The position numbers and the translations under genes were made by a program. This document shows, in pieces, positions 8,483-16,094 of a stretch of DNA of 64,000 bases (within the stretch, counting starts at the first letter, position 1; each line of letters starts with the position of its first letter). The stretch covers positions 1 to 64,000 of the forward strand of contig CACWTU010000008.1 of NCBI GenBank assembly GCA_902763885.1, read 5' to 3'. The DNA comes from an uncultured Bacteroidales bacterium (lineage in GTDB: Bacteria; Bacteroidota; Bacteroidia; Bacteroidales; Bacteroidaceae). Below the pieces are notes generated by a model. That model had not been told where the DNA came from, searched no databases, and saw nothing but the letters and a program-made list of their open reading frames with translations.

Positions 8483-9184
8483 ACTGAAAATCTTTATTTA
8501 TGTCTATTATATACAATTTATTAGGCGCTTTCAGAAACTGGTACGCTTAAACTGCGCGAAATTACGAAAAAACTCAGCAACGCTATTATAAAATAAGTTA
8601 TAATTCTGCTATTTTACAGTTTGCTGCATTGCTTCCACGGGCGTTGCCCCCTCATCTTAGGGAGTCAGAACGCACATAGGACCATTTTCATCCCTAAGGT
8701 GCGCAGAAAAATCGCTTTTACCTGCGTTACTCCCTCACCTTAGGGAGTCATAACGCACGTAGGACTATTTTCATCCCTAAGGTGAGTTGCCTCCACGGGA
8801 CTAATGTGGTTCTTTGCTCAAATCGTACAGATGCAATCTCTAATTTTGCATGATTGCAGATGGATAATTCATAATAATGTGTATATTTGTCTTTGGCACC
8901 GGGCGATTATGTTATGGTGCTGACATATTAGAAAGCGTATAGCTTTATTCCGACTAAAGGAATCTGGAAAATTCATTGAGTAACAAGGAATAATAATAGA
9001 CGCTCACGATGGTTGTATTTTGGGCAATGCTCATTCTATAGCCTATAGTGTGAGCATTACATTAATTACTATTCCGTTACTCAGGCATTCCAGAGCCCCT
9101 TTAGGGAAGAAAGTTATGTGGGCTCACACTTTCTTTGTATTTTTTTCGTCCAGTGCCCAGCGGTTTTTTTACATTTTCTGGCTT
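8483..9184. other. 702-base intergenic region between divergent units
   Basis: This gap separates the capB-like operon (minus) from the BspA-like gene (plus). It holds two 61-base direct repeats (8641-8701 and 8724-8784), a possible -7 element TATATTTG at 8882-8889, and a hairpin at 9026-9058 with arms AATGCTCA/TGAGCATT. An open frame continues upstream of the BspA start to 9020, but the signal peptide at 9185 marks the true start. Confidence 0.6.
8641..8784. repeat. Two 61-bp direct repeats, each an imperfect inverted repeat
   Basis: Copies lie at 8641-8701 and 8724-8784 with a 22-base spacer and differ at only a few positions. Each begins GCGTT, contains CACCTTAGGGA (or CATCTTAGGGA) and ends with TCCCTAAGGTG, so each copy can fold into a hairpin of about 11 bp around a loop containing the AACGCAC motif. 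No coding potential is seen. They could be a regulator binding array, or a duplicated REP-like element. Confidence 0.7.
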
Positions 9185-12100
9185 ATGAAAAGGATTGTTC
9201 TTTTGTTCTCGGTATTTCTGTTGGTGCTCAACTCTTTTGCGCAAGGTGATTTTGAGTATAATGGAATATGGTATAATTATTTAGAGGAAGGTGGGCAAGT
9301 GGAAGTTGCGGGAAGTTGGAATTACAACTATAATTACCGCGGAGACATCGTGATTCCTGAAATCGTTTCATATGGTTATAGGGTAACAGGTGTTGGAGAA
9401 AATGCTTTCAGAGAGTGTCGGGATTTGACCTCAGTGACTTTGCCGGAAGGCATCACATATATTGGAGATGGAGCATTCTTTTTTTGTGACAATCTGTTAT
9501 CAGTAAATATACCGGAAGGTGTAATGGACATTGGAGAGGGAGCTTTTTACCAATGTATTAATCTTGGGGCAATAACCATTCCGGCAAGTGTCAATAGTAT
9601 AGGACTCAGAGCATTTGTTAGTTGTAGGTTGACTTCAATTACTGTTGATGAGAATAATGCAGTATATGACAGCCGTGACAATTGCAATGCAATCATAGAG
9701 ACTGAAACCGGAAAATTGATTTTGGGATGTCAGAACACCGTTATTCCATCCGGTATAAAAAGCATTGGAGATGATGCTTTTGGTGGAAGTGGTATAATGG
9801 GACCAATCAATATTCCGGAGGGCGTAACAACTATCGGTGAATACGCATTCCGAGTGTGTCGTGGCATTACCTCCATTGATATTCCGGAAAGCGTCAAAAC
9901 CATCGGGGAAGGTGCTTTTTCTAATTGCACAGGTATAGAATCGATTATCATTCCTGCAGGTATTGACAGTATAAGAAATTTTACTTTTGGTATGTGTTTT
10001 GGACTTAAATCCATCAATCTTCCATATAGCCTTACTTGTGTTGATGAATCCGCATTCTATAGCTGTGAGAGCCTTACCACAATCAACTTACCTGAAAACA
10101 TCAAAACAATTGGAAAATCGGCTTTCATAGGGTGTAGAAATCTTTCATCAATAACAATACCTAATAGCGTAACAACTATTGGCCAAGGTGCTTTTGATGG
10201 CTGTTCAAGTTTGACTTCTATCACTATTCCGGGAAGCATAAAGAGCGTTGACATGTCTGCTTTCGGTAATAGCGGTCTGGAATCCATAACCTTCTCTGAA
10301 GGTGTGCAAAGCATTGTTGGAAGTCTTAACAACTATGAACCAAGCAAGATAACATTCATTTCTGTTCCATCAAGTGTCACACATGTTGATGATGAAGCAT
10401 TCCAGTGGTGTTATTCTGTTGAGGCATTTAGCTGGAACTCAAACGTTTCTCCTGAATACATAACACGTTATTGTAATGATAACTTGAAGCAGGTAATCAT
10501 TGGCGACAGTGTTACTGTTATTCCTGAAAACGCTTTTATAAACTGTACTGGACTTTCCTCAATCATTATTCCCAAGAATGTGTCGGTTATTGAAAAGAGC
10601 GCATTCTCTGGTTGTAATAATCTGGAGTCAATAACTGTAGCTCCAAGCAATACGGTGTTTGACAGTAGGGATAATTGCAATGCAATCATAGAGACAAGCA
10701 CAGACAAACTGATACTTTGCTGTAAAAATTCAGTTATCCCGTCAACAGTCAGGAGTATCGGAGATGGCGTGTTTTCAGGCTTTAAAGACCTAACTTCAAT
10801 CATAATACCTGATGGCGTTACTTCAATTGGCGATAAGGCTTTTGAAGGCTGTACCAGTTTGTCATCAATTAGCATTCCGTCATCTGTTGCAACAATAGGA
10901 ACTTATGCGTTTAAGGGTTGTACCAGCCTGTCATCAATAAATCTTCCTGCAGGTATTACCGAAATCAGAGACTGGACATTCTCTGAATGTGAGAAGCTGA
11001 CTGATGTAAACATCCCGTCATCCGTTGTTACAATTGGTGTTGGGGCATTTTATGGTTGTAAGGGAATTACGTCACTTACCATTCCGGATAATGTAACTAC
11101 AATAGGGAGTAATGCTTTCTACAATTGTGGTAGTCTGACATCCATTTATATTCCTAAGGGTGTTACAAGCATTGGTGATATGATTGTATCCCCCGGTAGT
11201 ATCACGTCTATAACAGTTGATCCGGATAATACAGTATATGATAGCCGTGACAACTGCAATGCACTTATAGAGACTGCAACCGGGAGACTCATGGTAGGGT
11301 GTAGGAACACGGTTATACCTTCTGGTGTAAAGACAATCGGAGATAACGCTTTTGCATTTTGTGGCGGTCTTACATCCATCAATATCCCGGAAGGGGTAAC
11401 AACAATAGGAAACGATGCATTTCTTTTTACAGGTATTACATCTATAACCTTACCGTCAAGTGTTAAGAGTATAGGAGACCATGCATTTGGTCATTCTTCT
11501 ATTGAGTCAATAATAATACCGTCGAGTGTTGTGAGCATTGGATATGGCGCTTTCTCTGGTTGCAGTAAACTGATTTCATTAACACTCCCTGGCAATATTA
11601 CATGTATAGAAGAAAGATTGTGTTCCGGTTGTACGAGCCTTGCTTCAATAACAATCCCAAAGAGTGTAGTAAAAATTGGAAGCTATGCATTCATGGATTG
11701 TCAGCGGTTATCATCCATAATCATTCCGGAGGGTGTTGAAAGAATCAGTGATTTCGCTTTTAGTGGTTGCTCAGGACTCAATTCAGTCATAATGGCTGAC
11801 GGTATTGTTACCATAGGAGAAGGAGCATTCTCAGGTTGCAGGTGCCTGAATGCTATTACTATTCCGGAGAGTTTAGATAGTATTGGAGAAATGTCATTCA
11901 TGGGCTGTAGTGGCCTGAAGATAATAACAATTCCGAAAAAAGTCAAAAGTATAGGATCTTATGCATTTACAGGGTGTGAAGAATTAAAATCAGTCCAATT
12001 ACCAAATGGTATAAAAACAATATCCACCTGTTCTTTCAGTTGGTGCAGGAACTTGACATCGGTGGTTATCCCTGAAGGTGTTGAGATAATATATGATGAT

Positions 12101-12514
12101 GCTTTCTATGGATGTAATTTAAAAGAAATTTTTATACCTGTAAGTGTGACAGCTATTTATGATGGAGCTTTCGGATGTGACAGCATAAATGCTATATATG
12201 TATTCTCTGCTGTTCCGCCTTTTATTGATGATTATAATATTCCTTTTTCAGGTAATACATATTCTAATGCCACTCTCTATGTCCCGGAAGGATGCGTTGA
12301 AGAATACAGTAATGCTGAAGGATGGAGGCTGTTCCGGAATATAAAGACATTTGACACCACACAGATGCCGGATATTCCGGATAATGCAGAATACAATGTC
12401 GTTCCGGTCTCATACTACAACTTGAATGGAGAGAGATTTGACTATCCGCAGAGCGGATTGAACATATTCAGGTACAGCAACGGCCAGACAAAAAAGGTGC
12501 TGATAACCGAATAA
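9185..12514 (+). CDS. BspA-like secreted leucine-rich-repeat protein
   Basis: About 1109 residues. It starts at the ATG giving a clear signal peptide (MKRIVLLFSVFLLVLNSFAQ); the frame upstream to 9020 is not protein-like. Nearly the whole chain is made of roughly 23-residue LRR_5 repeats of the type 'I.IP..V..IG..AF.GC..L.S', at least 30 of them. Three stretches share a special insert containing DSRDNCNA. The C-terminus ends with a small YYNLNGERF-type domain seen on many secreted Bacteroidales LRR proteins, probably for outer-membrane export or attachment. Relatives such as Tannerella BspA bind host matrix proteins or other bacteria. No close neighbours on the same strand. Confidence 0.9.
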   Translation: MKRIVLLFSVFLLVLNSFAQGDFEYNGIWYNYLEEGGQVEVAGSWNYNYNYRGDIVIPEIVSYGYRVTGVGENAFRECRDLTSVTLPEGITYIGDGAFFFCDNLLSVNIPEGVMDIGEGAFYQCINLGAITIPASVNSIGLRAFVSCRLTSITVDENNAVYDSRDNCNAIIETETGKLILGCQNTVIPSGIKSIGDDAFGGSGIMGPINIPEGVTTIGEYAFRVCRGITSIDIPESVKTIGEGAFSNCTGIESIIIPAGIDSIRNFTFGMCFGLKSINLPYSLTCVDESAFYSCESLTTINLPENIKTIGKSAFIGCRNLSSITIPNSVTTIGQGAFDGCSSLTSITIPGSIKSVDMSAFGNSGLESITFSEGVQSIVGSLNNYEPSKITFISVPSSVTHVDDEAFQWCYSVEAFSWNSNVSPEYITRYCNDNLKQVIIGDSVTVIPENAFINCTGLSSIIIPKNVSVIEKSAFSGCNNLESITVAPSNTVFDSRDNCNAIIETSTDKLILCCKNSVIPSTVRSIGDGVFSGFKDLTSIIIPDGVTSIGDKAFEGCTSLSSISIPSSVATIGTYAFKGCTSLSSINLPAGITEIRDWTFSECEKLTDVNIPSSVVTIGVGAFYGCKGITSLTIPDNVTTIGSNAFYNCGSLTSIYIPKGVTSIGDMIVSPGSITSITVDPDNTVYDSRDNCNALIETATGRLMVGCRNTVIPSGVKTIGDNAFAFCGGLTSINIPEGVTTIGNDAFLFTGITSITLPSSVKSIGDHAFGHSSIESIIIPSSVVSIGYGAFSGCSKLISLTLPGNITCIEERLCSGCTSLASITIPKSVVKIGSYAFMDCQRLSSIIIPEGVERISDFAFSGCSGLNSVIMADGIVTIGEGAFSGCRCLNAITIPESLDSIGEMSFMGCSGLKIITIPKKVKSIGSYAFTGCEELKSVQLPNGIKTISTCSFSWCRNLTSVVIPEGVEIIYDDAFYGCNLKEIFIPVSVTAIYDGAFGCDSINAIYVFSAVPPFIDDYNIPFSGNTYSNATLYVPEGCVEEYSNAEGWRLFRNIKTFDTTQMPDIPDNAEYNVVPVSYYNLNGERFDYPQSGLNIFRYSNGQTKKVLITE

Positions 12515-12603
12515 GGCAAGGATTATGTGCTTTGTTTGATTAACAATCGCCGCCGGTACATCATTCAAATGTATCGGCGGTAGTGTTGTAATTATGGCGT
12601 TAT

Positions 12604-12948
12604 TCAGAGTGCGGCGGCGATTCTGGGGATTTTATTCAGGCGTTCAAAAAATGTTTTGTTGCGCTTGGCTGAGATAATGTTGTATTTAGTTTGGAGTGCA
12701 AGAAGAGGTTCTGCATCAATGCCAAGAGCCTGCTCTATAAGAAGTGCCATTTCGGCATTTAGTGGGCGTTTGGCATTCAATACCTCATTCAGTTGGCTTA
12801 CGGGTACGCCAATCTCTGAAGCCAGTCGCCGCTGACTGATTCCACGAAACTCCAGTTCATCCTTAATAATCTCACCGGGATGAGTAAGATAATGCGGTTC
12901 CATATTGTTTGCAACCATCTTGTTGTCTGTCCTTTCTGTTTGTGCCAT
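12604..12948 (-). CDS. higA: HigA-type antitoxin, XRE-family HTH
   Basis: A 114-residue protein with a helix-turn-helix of the HigA/VapI type (SQRRLASEIGVPVSQLNEVL), preceded by the family-typical LTHPGEIIKDELEFRGIS. It starts four bases after the toxin stop, so toxin precedes antitoxin, as usual in higBA. HigA normally neutralises HigB and represses its own operon; the 20-bp palindrome upstream is the likely operator. An internal ATG (MVANNMEPH) is an alternative start that would remove 11 residues. Confidence 0.9.
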   Translation of the reverse strand: MAQTERTDNKMVANNMEPHYLTHPGEIIKDELEFRGISQRRLASEIGVPVSQLNEVLNAKRPLNAEMALLIEQALGIDAEPLLALQTKYNIISAKRNKTFFERLNKIPRIAAAL

Positions 12949-12952
12949 AACG

Positions 12953-13273
12953 CTATTTCTTATAATGGTTTGACAATTCTGTTAATTTAACCACTTCTGC
13001 AATGGTTTTATCACCTTTAAGAATCTCCTTGAACTCTAATCGATACTGATCGTTTACTCTGACAGATGAGTATCCTTCTTTGTCACCATGTAAATGTTCA
13101 TAGTGAAGTCCTCCATACTTGGTCAAGCCATTCACATCTTTCTGCTCTATCATCAAGTCTACAATACGTGTGTATTTTTTGACTATTTGAGGCTGAAAGC
13201 GGTGTTTTTTATCGTTGGCCTGTCCATCCTTATAGAGTTCTTTAAGGTAATCTTCTTGGAAAGTGACTATCAT
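12953..13273 (-). CDS. higB: HigB-like RelE/ParE-family toxin
   Basis: A 106-residue small basic protein with the RelE-superfamily pattern: LKELYKDG, a central helix, then GGLHYEHLHGDKEGYSSVRVND-type strands ending in QYRLEF. Family members cleave ribosome-bound mRNA. It is the first gene of a two-gene unit with the HigA antitoxin directly downstream. The ATG lies about 20 bases from a good Bacteroidales -7 element, giving a very short leader. Confidence 0.85.
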   Translation of the reverse strand: MIVTFQEDYLKELYKDGQANDKKHRFQPQIVKKYTRIVDLMIEQKDVNGLTKYGGLHYEHLHGDKEGYSSVRVNDQYRLEFKEILKGDKTIAEVVKLTELSNHYKK

Positions 13274-13293
13274 ATGTTTTTCAGTTTATGGAG

Positions 13294-13335
13294 CAAAGAT
13301 AAAAACAAATATTTGTGTTCACAAATTTGTGAACA
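13294..13335 (-). promoter_or_regulatory. higBA promoter with 20-bp palindromic operator
   Basis: On the minus strand, TTTG (13325-13322), a 20-base spacer and TATCTTTG (13301-13294) match the Bacteroidota sigma consensus. A perfect 20-bp palindrome (TGTTCACAAATTTGTGAACA, 13316-13335) covers the -33 box, the expected position for HigA/HigBA autorepression. Confidence 0.75.
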
Positions 13336-13372
13336 TATTTTTGAAAATAGAGCCGATGATGCTCGGTGAGCG

Positions 13373-13604
13373 GCAGGTTCAGGCTGCAGATTTAGGGTGT
13401 GGGCCGTAGGGAGCGTCAGTGGAGAGGCGTAAGGGAGGGGCCCACGGAGGATCCCGTTAAGAACGGCGCTTCGTCTAACGACTGTTAGGCCCCAAAGGGG
13501 ACTAAAAAGGAGGCGTTCGACGTTTAGGGTCCGTAGGGGTCCCGAGTAGACTCGTAACGTCGTCTCCCGTAGGTCCACACCCTAAATCTGCAGTATGAAC
13601 CTGC
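13373..13604. repeat. MITE-like or structured element with ~30-bp imperfect terminal inverted repeats
   Basis: Left end GCAGGTTCA then CTGCAGATTTAGGGTGTGG; right end is the reverse complement with a small indel. The interior (about 170 bases) is G-rich with repeated (C)CTACGG on the minus strand and GGGAGGGGCCC, and has no credible gene. The right end lies six bases after the stop of the DMT transporter gene on the minus strand. No transposase is present. It covers most of the 337-base gap between higB and the transporter. Confidence 0.65.
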
Positions 13605-13610
13605 TGTTTC

Positions 13611-14510
13611 CTACTGCAGAGAACCTATAAGCAGGAAGAAGAGGCCCAGGAGGACCAGAAGGAGATCGATGATCTTGCTCTTGAGGTTCTTCTCGTGGAA
13701 GAGGAGGGCACCGCAGAGGAAACTGACTATTACGCTTGAGCGGCGGATCATGGAGACTATGGAGACCATTGAGGCGCTTTGGGCCAGGGAGACAAAGTAG
13801 GCGTAATCGGCCAGGGTAAGGAATACGGCTATAAAGATGATGGGCCACTTCCATTGGAAGGGGGTGGTCTTGTGGCGGGTGGGCCACCATAGGGTGAAGA
13901 GGATTACCGTCATGAGGGCCAGCTGGTAGAAGTTGCTCCAGGCCTGCACGAACATGTTGTTGAATCGGCCCAGCAGGTATTTGTCAAACAGGGCGCTCAC
14001 GGCTCCCAGGATGGTGGCCATAATTACGCAGAACACCCATTTGTTCCTGTAGAATGTTATGCCCTCTTTCTTGCCGCTTACGCTTAAGAGATAAAATGAT
14101 ATTACTGCAATGATTACACCTATCCACTGGTACAGGTTGAGCCTCTCACCAAACAGCAGCAGGCCACCCAGAAGTACTATGATGGGGCGTGTTGCGTTGA
14201 TAGGCCCGAACAGTGTTATGGGCAGGTGTTTCATGCCGAAGTAGCCGAATATCCAGGAGCCAAGCACTATGAATGCCTTTATCATTAGTAGGCGGTGCAG
14301 CTCCCAGCCGGCTGTAGGAACATAAAAGATACTGCCGTCCAGCACACTTGTCTTTGCTGACAGGAGCGTGAACGGCAGCATTAAGAGTGAGCAGAAGAGT
14401 GTGTTGAACCAGAGGACGGGAATTACCGCGTTATCCTTGAGGGATTGCTTCTTGGATACGTCATACAGCCCTAAAAAGAGGGCCGAAACCAGCGCGAATC
14501 CCAACCACAT
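13611..14510 (-). CDS. EamA/DMT-superfamily transporter
   Basis: A 299-residue membrane protein with about ten hydrophobic segments arranged as two similar halves, typical of the EamA (DMT) family. The first half ends with the characteristic GPINATRPIIVLLGGLLLFGERL and the second with SMIRRSSVIVSFLCGALLFHEK. Family members export amino acids, sugars or other small metabolites; the substrate cannot be told. It is 18 bases downstream of the DUF3078 gene and may be co-transcribed with it. Confidence 0.85.
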   Translation of the reverse strand: MWLGFALVSALFLGLYDVSKKQSLKDNAVIPVLWFNTLFCSLLMLPFTLLSAKTSVLDGSIFYVPTAGWELHRLLMIKAFIVLGSWIFGYFGMKHLPITLFGPINATRPIIVLLGGLLLFGERLNLYQWIGVIIAVISFYLLSVSGKKEGITFYRNKWVFCVIMATILGAVSALFDKYLLGRFNNMFVQAWSNFYQLALMTVILFTLWWPTRHKTTPFQWKWPIIFIAVFLTLADYAYFVSLAQSASMVSIVSMIRRSSVIVSFLCGALLFHEKNLKSKIIDLLLVLLGLFFLLIGSLQ

Positions 14511-14528
14511 GACTGCCTGAATGCTTTA

Positions 14529-15389
14529 TTAGAACTTGTAGCTTATGCCAAGGCCAACCATCTCCTTGAACTGTACCTTGGCGCCACGGATGTTACCCTC
14601 GCTATCCACAGTCTTGATGTCATCATCATACTTGAGGGTTGACTGGAAGGTAAGGGTGAGAAGCTTGGTGAGGTTATAACCTATAAGCACGTCCCAGTTT
14701 ACATCAACCTTGCCGAATGTGTCATCATAAGCGGTGAACAGGTCAAGAACGGACTTGAGTGTAACCTTGTCCTCACAGAAAGTGTAATCAACGTTGACTT
14801 TGAAGATGGAACCCAACTGCGGCTTGACATACTTGCCGGCATCAATACCGTAAGCCTCTGAGAGTAGTGTATCGGTAACCATGGTGAGCTTGCCTGCAAC
14901 CGGTGAATAGTAAACTGCTATATGGCTGTTGGGCTTGTAGTCAATACCGACAGAGAGGTTCAGGTAAGAAGGTGTCAGGAATTTTGATACAAGTGTCTTG
15001 TCGTCATCAGTGTACTTGTAACCATCTGCCATCTGTGACTTGAAATCCAGCAGGGCGGCATAATAGACAGTCTCTGTTATCTGATGTCCAAGCTTGGAGG
15101 CAAAGTTCAGATTATCAATGCTCTTGCGCCAGCCGGTGTTATCAGTGAAGTTCTGTCCGTAATTGGCACTCAGGTCATTGGTCCATGAGAGTTTATCCTT
15201 TTTGTAGTTGAGAGAACCGTTGAAGTAGATGTTGTCTGCTACGGTGTTCTCACCACCTGCGCTCCAGTTGGTGAATGCGGTCTGTGACAAATTGAAACCA
15301 GCTAATCCGTTGTGGCTCCAACCTTCCTCCTCTTGTGCAACAAGGGTAAGGGGCAGCATTGCTGCAAGTAAGAAAAATGCTTTTTTCAT
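14529..15389 (-). CDS. DUF3078 outer-membrane beta-barrel-like protein
   Basis: A 286-residue protein with a signal peptide (MKKAFFLLAAMLPLTLVAQ) followed by alternating aromatic/polar beta strands and the motif GLAGFNLSQTAFTNWSAGGEN, a hallmark of DUF3078. It ends in Tyr-Lys-Phe, a typical outer-membrane barrel terminus. The function of this Bacteroidota family is not known. Its upstream neighbour is pnuT, 45 bases away, so it might be read through from the thiamine operon, but nothing in it suggests a link to thiamine. Confidence 0.85.
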   Translation of the reverse strand: MKKAFFLLAAMLPLTLVAQEEEGWSHNGLAGFNLSQTAFTNWSAGGENTVADNIYFNGSLNYKKDKLSWTNDLSANYGQNFTDNTGWRKSIDNLNFASKLGHQITETVYYAALLDFKSQMADGYKYTDDDKTLVSKFLTPSYLNLSVGIDYKPNSHIAVYYSPVAGKLTMVTDTLLSEAYGIDAGKYVKPQLGSIFKVNVDYTFCEDKVTLKSVLDLFTAYDDTFGKVDVNWDVLIGYNLTKLLTLTFQSTLKYDDDIKTVDSEGNIRGAKVQFKEMVGLGISYKF

Positions 15390-15434
15390 ATCGTTTGGTT
15401 TAGGATTTGTGCTGCAAAAGTAAGAAAAAACATA

Positions 15435-16088
15435 TTACGCTATGCATGTGCCGCGTCTTTTCCATTTTATGTAGCCGTAAACCGATGCTCCCAGCCAGAA
15501 ACTGTATAGCAGGATTGTGGTAAGATGCAGCCCCCTGCGGCAGTAGATGTATATGGATATGGCATTGACCAGAAACCAGATGCCCCAAACCTCAATGATT
15601 TTCTGTGCCAATACCCATGTGCCCACTATGTTGAGCATGGTGGTAAGTGCGTCCAGTGCAGGTACTGGCGAGTCTGTAAAGAAGCGTAGGATGCAGAATA
15701 TGGCACCCCAAATGAGGGCCGATACCCCTATAACCGCAAAGAACTCTCCGGCACGGAAATGGCGGTAGATGATACCGCCTTTCCCTTTGGAGCCGTCAGA
15801 GTTACCGGATGCGTGTTTACGGTCACTATGGAGCCATTTTATGAAACCGTAAACGCACATGCAGATATTGAAGCAACTGAATCCCATATCGGCATATATC
15901 TTGCCGTGATAATATACGCTGGCATAGATCATGGAGCACATGGCGCTGATTATCCACATTAGAGGTTTCTGATGGAACTCAAGCCACAGGTATAGAAAGC
16001 TCAGAATGAGCCCGACTGTCTGGATTATTGCCCAGAAATCCATGCCGGTAAACTGTCCGGCTATATATGACCAGATATCGGATAACAT
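15435..16088 (-). CDS. pnuT: PnuC-family transporter, probable thiamine transporter PnuT
   Basis: A 217-residue membrane protein with about seven hydrophobic helices and PnuC-family features: WIISAMCSMIYASVYYHGKIYADMG, a central IWFLVNAISIYIYCRRGL and the terminal SVYGYIKWK. PnuC proteins are facilitators for nicotinamide riboside, thiamine or riboflavin. Here it follows a TonB-dependent receptor by six bases, and that receptor has a TPP riboswitch, so thiamine is the likely substrate (PnuT, as in the Bacteroides thiamine uptake operon). A thiamine pyrophosphokinase, often third in such operons, is not next to it. Confidence 0.85.
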   Translation of the reverse strand: MLSDIWSYIAGQFTGMDFWAIIQTVGLILSFLYLWLEFHQKPLMWIISAMCSMIYASVYYHGKIYADMGFSCFNICMCVYGFIKWLHSDRKHASGNSDGSKGKGGIIYRHFRAGEFFAVIGVSALIWGAIFCILRFFTDSPVPALDALTTMLNIVGTWVLAQKIIEVWGIWFLVNAISIYIYCRRGLHLTTILLYSFWLGASVYGYIKWKRRGTCIA

Positions 16089-16094
16089 TGCTGT

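Noticed and set aside
8641-8784. Attachment site for an integrated element
   Set aside because: No integrase or tRNA gene nearby and the copies are only 22 bases apart.
9020-9184. N-terminal extension of the BspA-like frame
   Set aside because: The upstream codons are not protein-like and a clean signal peptide starts at 9185.
9185-12514. CRISPR-like periodicity in the LRR gene
   Set aside because: The period is due to 23-codon protein repeats with divergent DNA, not identical spacers and repeats.
12604-13273. Phage-defence island around higBA
   Set aside because: Only the toxin-antitoxin pair is present; flanking genes are a surface protein and a transporter.
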